From Ferruginibacter paludis (GTDB taxonomy: Bacteria; Bacteroidota; Bacteroidia; Chitinophagales; Chitinophagaceae): a stretch of DNA of 64,000 nucleotides. The translations under genes and the position numbers were made by a program. The notes beneath the pieces were generated by a model. The model saw nothing but the letters and a program-made list of their open reading frames with translations. It was not told where the DNA came from and did not search any database. Location of the stretch: NCBI RefSeq assembly GCF_030409685.1, contig NZ_JAUFQJ010000008.1, positions 434,001 to 498,000 of the forward strand, read 5' to 3'. Shown piece after piece: positions 60,742 through 64,000 of the stretch. Every line of letters starts with the position of its first letter. Within the stretch, counting starts at the first letter, position 1.

Positions 60742-61368
60742 ATGTTCAATATACTTTTTGAAAAACCTAAGTTATTTTCCAAAGAGCCTTTTTTTAAGTA
60801 TGAGCAAAAAAAAATTGCCCAATTGAAAGACATTATCAACACAAATACAGAGTTTAATGATATAGAAAAAGAGGCAAGTGAATTCATTAACGATTTTCTT
60901 CTTGAACGTTTAACTTTAGATAGGGCCAATTATGATCGTGATGTTACAATTGAGCGGGTACCAATTGACCGAAACAAAGGCGAAATTTCTATTCATGGTG
61001 ATTATCGTAATGCAGCTTGTGTAACTTATACATTTAAGCTTAATTGGAACAGGAAACAAAAAACATTAGCGTATTATTATCCAACAAGTCCACACCAACC
61101 ACAGCTTAATATTGATTTTATTGATCGTGAAACCTCCATTCAATTTTTGATACCTACACGATATGCACGTGTTGAGCTTCCTGATGAAGTTATAGAACTG
61201 GCTGTACAGGATAGAGACAAAGTTTTAAACGACCTTGAAACCACGCTCAGCTTTATGAATGAAGATATTGACCGGTTTAATAGTAAACTTCATCAAATTG
61301 CCGTTGAAGCTATACAACAAAAAATTGAAGAAGATAGGAGGTTGAAAACCATAAAATCAAAATTATAG
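60742..61368 (+). CDS. Unknown protein encoded with AbiH, candidate defence partner
   Basis: 208 residues, soluble, without signal or membrane helices. The middle (about 65-140) looks like a beta-sheet domain (GEISIHGDYRN, CVTYTFKLNWN, SIQFLIPTRYARVELP); the C-terminal third (about 150-208) is charged helix or coiled coil (DLETTLSFMNEDIDRFNSKL, QQKIEEDRRLK). I know no family. The gene is AT-rich compared with surrounding genes and ends 26 bases before the AbiH gene, so they form an operon. A role as sensor, antitoxin or partner of AbiH is inferred from position only. Confidence 0.75.
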   Translation: MFNILFEKPKLFSKEPFFKYEQKKIAQLKDIINTNTEFNDIEKEASEFINDFLLERLTLDRANYDRDVTIERVPIDRNKGEISIHGDYRNAACVTYTFKLNWNRKQKTLAYYYPTSPHQPQLNIDFIDRETSIQFLIPTRYARVELPDEVIELAVQDRDKVLNDLETTLSFMNEDIDRFNSKLHQIAVEAIQQKIEEDRRLKTIKSKL

Positions 61369-61394
61369 TCAAGCAAAATTTTTAAAGTCCTTCT

Positions 61395-62231
61395 ATGTAC
61401 CAAGCTTCTTCTGACTTAAAAAAAGTTGTAATCATAGGCAATGGCTTTGATCTGTCACTTGGCTTAAAAACGAGTTATGGTGACTTTATTAAAAGCACTC
61501 AATTTCAGCAACTGCTAGACAATAAAAATTCAATTGCTGAAAAGCTCCATCAACGTTATAATGAAGCAAATTGGATAGATATAGAAAATCAGCTAAAGAA
61601 AATTTCAGTTTCTTTGAAAAAGGATGAGGACAAAGATATTAAGCCTGAATTTACACTACTCTGTGACGCATTAATGTCATATTTAGGAACAATTGATTAC
61701 CCACAAATAAACATGAGTTCAAACGCAGTCAAATTCCTTGAACATGTTGTAATCGATGAGTGTATCATTTTAGATTATAACTACACATCCGCAACAGAAA
61801 TTATTCTTAAAAAAATTGGTATAACAAACGGGGAAATATCAAGTTGGTTAAAAAAGGTACATGGATCACTTGCAGCAAAAAATATAATTTTTGGAATTGA
61901 GGATAGCGCAAAGATTAGAAAACGAGATGTGTTTCTTAAAAAGTCCAGTAACAATTTTTATAATGCTTTTGCTTTGGAAAAGCTTATGAATGCAAGTAGG
62001 GACTTACATATTTTTGGGCATTCCCTTGGTGAAAGCGACCATAGTTATTTTAAAAGCTTTTTTGTCGAAAGGACTAAACGTACCAACTTGGCCAAAGGGA
62101 CAATTTATTTGCATCACTTTGGTTCAAACGCACTTGATAGCCTAAATTCTGAAATCGACCAAATGACGGGAAATAAAATGAATCTTTTTAAGCGTTATAG
62201 CCCTATTGAACTTATTGATAGTTCAAAATAG
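61395..62231 (+). CDS. abiH: AbiH-family abortive infection protein
   Basis: 278 residues. The N-terminus VVIIGNGFDLSLGLKTSYGDF (split here as VVIIGNGFDL and SLGLKTSYGDF) is the AbiH signature, and the later FGHSLGESDHSYFKS with the order HSLG-x-x-D is also conserved. AbiH proteins block phage multiplication in lactococci and occur widely as defence genes, with an unknown biochemical mechanism; the nucleotide-binding-like start suggests a Rossmann fold. It is the second gene of the two-gene AT-rich module, next to dispersed repeats, consistent with horizontal acquisition. Confidence 0.88.
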   Translation: MYQASSDLKKVVIIGNGFDLSLGLKTSYGDFIKSTQFQQLLDNKNSIAEKLHQRYNEANWIDIENQLKKISVSLKKDEDKDIKPEFTLLCDALMSYLGTIDYPQINMSSNAVKFLEHVVIDECIILDYNYTSATEIILKKIGITNGEISSWLKKVHGSLAAKNIIFGIEDSAKIRKRDVFLKKSSNNFYNAFALEKLMNASRDLHIFGHSLGESDHSYFKSFFVERTKRTNLAKGTIYLHHFGSNALDSLNSEIDQMTGNKMNLFKRYSPIELIDSSK

Positions 62232-62482
62232 CGTCTTCTAATCAGGCAGGTGCAGGAGTGTTAAACAATGAAAAGCTGTTAGGAATGAAGCATGGTAGCT
62301 TTCCTATGCTGGCCTGTTACTACTCTCAGAACAAACATACCATCTCAAAAAATCGCAGGCCTTAGTAACAAATGGACACCGGACAGGAGTCAGGCGCCTG
62401 ATGGATCAACACCAATTCTTTCTTTTACAATCACTGTTATATGCTTTGCTTTCTTAGTGTATATCTAAAAACACCAGTCTTC

Positions 62483-63466
62483 TCATTTCCCCATTTCCAC
62501 CACCACTCCTTTCACGGTACAATTCAACTCCGGTTTCTTTTGCGTCGTGCGGTATTTTGACAGGTTGATCAGCAGCACGCTTGTAAGAATTACCACGAGG
62601 CCGGTGATCTGTAGCGGGCTCATGTGTTCGTTGGCGAAGAATACGCCGAGCAATACAGCTACCACCGGGTTTACATACGCATAGGTACTAACCTGTGTGG
62701 CCGACCGCACCTGCAGCAACCATACATAGGCACTGTACCCTACCAGTGAGCCCATAATGATTAAATATATTAGTGCAAACCAGGAATCTGCGGTTACAGC
62801 CTGCCACTGAAAACCACTCCATTCATGCCCTAAAAAAATACCCGGAATAAAAGCCAGGCCTGCTGCCAGCATCTGCCAGGCTGAACTTATGGTAGCCGTA
62901 GTTTTAGAGTTGTATTTTGAATACAAAGAGCCGCCTGCCCAACTCATGCTGCCAATAACGATCACCACCAAACCAACAATGGCCTTGCTGCTGTCGGGAG
63001 AAGCAAAAGCTTTGGTAACATTTTCGCTGAACAATAAGATAACACCCGCAAAGCCGATCACCAGCCCGGTTAATACAGAGCGGTTGCTAAAGTTTTCTTT
63101 CCACTTTGGTCTGTCGAGCAATACAAACCACAAAGGTGAGGAAGATACAAGGACCGCTACCAAAGAACTTGGCAACGTTTTTTCAGCCCATATAACAGCC
63201 CCATTGCCTACCAGCAGCAGCAACAAACCACTGATGATGGCGGGCTTTATCTGCTGCCAGGTGCCTATGCGTTCTCCCTTTATCAAACTCCACCCCATCA
63301 GTAAAGAACCGGCTATCAAAAAACGGATGGCGCCCAGCATCATCGGCGGAATGTGCAGCACCGCTTTGCGGATAAAAAAATAGGTAGACCCCCACACCAG
63401 GTAAACCGTGGCAAAGGCAATTACTACCAGCAGTGTAGAAACTTCTTTTTTTGAACTGGTTGGCAT
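62483..63466 (-). CDS. EamA/DMT-family transporter
   Basis: 327 residues, ten membrane helices in two EamA repeats (VYLVWGSTYFFIRKA, then SMSWAGGSLYSKYN in the second half). Drug/metabolite exporters of the YedA/RhaT kind export amino acids or other metabolites. The Lrp/AsnC regulator gene ends three bases upstream of its start (63466 versus stop at 63470), so the two form an operon. That link suggests export of an amino acid under the regulator's control. Confidence 0.92.
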   Translation of the reverse strand: MPTSSKKEVSTLLVVIAFATVYLVWGSTYFFIRKAVLHIPPMMLGAIRFLIAGSLLMGWSLIKGERIGTWQQIKPAIISGLLLLLVGNGAVIWAEKTLPSSLVAVLVSSSPLWFVLLDRPKWKENFSNRSVLTGLVIGFAGVILLFSENVTKAFASPDSSKAIVGLVVIVIGSMSWAGGSLYSKYNSKTTATISSAWQMLAAGLAFIPGIFLGHEWSGFQWQAVTADSWFALIYLIIMGSLVGYSAYVWLLQVRSATQVSTYAYVNPVVAVLLGVFFANEHMSPLQITGLVVILTSVLLINLSKYRTTQKKPELNCTVKGVVVEMGK

Positions 63467-63469
63467 GAC

Positions 63470-63940
63470 TTATTTTTTTGGAATGATTAGTTGTTGTTGC
63501 TCCTTTACGGTTTCCAGCACAATCACCGATTTGGTGGATGCGATGTTGGGTATTTTCTGAAAGGAGTTGCGCATTAAATTCATCAGCGATGCAGCATCTG
63601 CTATCCGCACTTTTACCAGGAAACAGTCTTCGCCGGCAATATGGTGCACTTCCTGTACCTCCGGAATTTTTGAAAGGGCCTGTGCCGTTTGACTGCTGCA
63701 GGTAAACCCTTCTGCCGACCGGATAAAAATAAATGCCAGCAGTTTCTGGTTCAGGGCAGCGGGATCAATCCGGGTGGTATACTGAAGAATCACTTTTTTC
63801 TGTTCCAGCTTTTTAACCCGTTCCAGCATGGCCGAAGGCGCCATTTTAAGTTCCCGTGCAAGGTCGGCATTGGAAATCCTGGAATTGTCCTGCATCAGTT
63901 TTAAGATGTTTAAATCCGTACTGTCTAAGATAAGTTCCAT
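63470..63940 (-). CDS. Lrp/AsnC-family transcriptional regulator
   Basis: 156 residues. The N-terminal helix-turn-helix (LDSTDLNILKLMQDNSRISN, ADLARELKMAPSAMLERVK) and the C-terminal RAM ligand-binding domain (LLAFIFIRSAEGF, VQEVHHIAGEDCFLVKVRIA) are complete. Members sense amino acids as octamers or dimers. First gene of an operon with the EamA transporter. A palindrome at 63967-63991, 27-51 bases before the start, is a likely autoregulatory operator. Confidence 0.93.
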   Translation of the reverse strand: MELILDSTDLNILKLMQDNSRISNADLARELKMAPSAMLERVKKLEQKKVILQYTTRIDPAALNQKLLAFIFIRSAEGFTCSSQTAQALSKIPEVQEVHHIAGEDCFLVKVRIADAASLMNLMRNSFQKIPNIASTKSVIVLETVKEQQQLIIPKK

Positions 63941-63966
63941 ACTTGAATGTTTCTGTAAATGTACTA

Positions 63967-63991
63967 TTATTCAGAATTAAATTCTAAATAA
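63967..63991. promoter_or_regulatory. Palindromic operator candidate upstream of the Lrp-type regulator
   Basis: AGAATT (63973-63978), A, AATTCT (63980-63985) is a perfect 13-base palindrome, extended by TTATT on the left and AATAA on the right to 25 bases with one central axis. It overlaps the place of a -33 box for a weak promoter (TACATTTA on the minus strand at 63963-63956). Lrp-type proteins bind such AT-rich dyads. Confidence 0.5.
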
Positions 63992-64000
63992 AAAATATTT

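Overview
The window looks like chromosomal DNA of a gliding-type Bacteroidota bacterium, most likely family Chitinophagaceae. The reasons are: secreted proteins ending in type IX secretion (T9SS) sorting domains of both types (A at 7047-8741, B at 52178-55606); LytS/LytTR and propeller-sensor kinases; SusC-free but porin-rich surface genes; starts with no clear Shine-Dalgarno; and several promoters of the Bacteroidota form TTTG-N20-TAnnTTTG. Base composition is moderate and fairly even, except for a visibly AT-rich island near 60.7-62.2 kb. The classification is an inference from these features. I saw no rRNA, tRNA, CRISPR array or complete insertion sequence.

0-7 kb: a truncated sensor kinase with its LytTR regulator, an acyl-CoA ligase, and an SDR / MFS / PIG-L deacetylase operon. 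7-17 kb: a secreted PQQ-type sugar dehydrogenase, a class III PLP enzyme resembling PbfA, two unknown exported proteins, a small membrane gene split by a -1 frameshift at a T TTT TTA heptamer, a stress-type SDR, and a GntP permease with glycerate 2-kinase separated by a MITE-like inverted-repeat element. 17-31 kb: patatin, Hsp20, two LLM flavin enzymes, hydrolases, an MDR reductase, a frameshifted M20 amidohydrolase, a cyanophycinase-like lipoprotein, a convergent pair of exported DsrE-like paralogues, a striking nested palindrome at 29.4 kb, and a T9SS tail remnant.

31-45 kb: aldo/keto reductases, a Tat-exported molybdenum aldehyde oxidoreductase operon (PaoABC type), a GH172 enzyme, an O/P-type porin, TatD, a lipoprotein, and a convergent pair of small paralogous proteins of unknown family. 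45-57 kb: a 14-blade propeller histidine kinase, a secreted DUF4242 protein beside a DUF4242/cyclase-like/AraC fusion regulator, a Gfo/Idh/MocA dehydrogenase (with a ~73 bp fragment of a related gene left at 57.0 kb), a large T9SS surface protein and a membrane acyltransferase.

57-62 kb is the most accessory-like part: dispersed hairpin repeats and 43-bp repeats surround an alpha/beta hydrolase and a gene interrupted by an in-frame stop, followed by an AT-rich two-gene module of an unknown 208-residue protein and an AbiH-family abortive infection protein. This module is the best candidate for an undescribed system. The window ends with an EamA exporter and an Lrp/AsnC regulator that has a palindromic operator candidate upstream.
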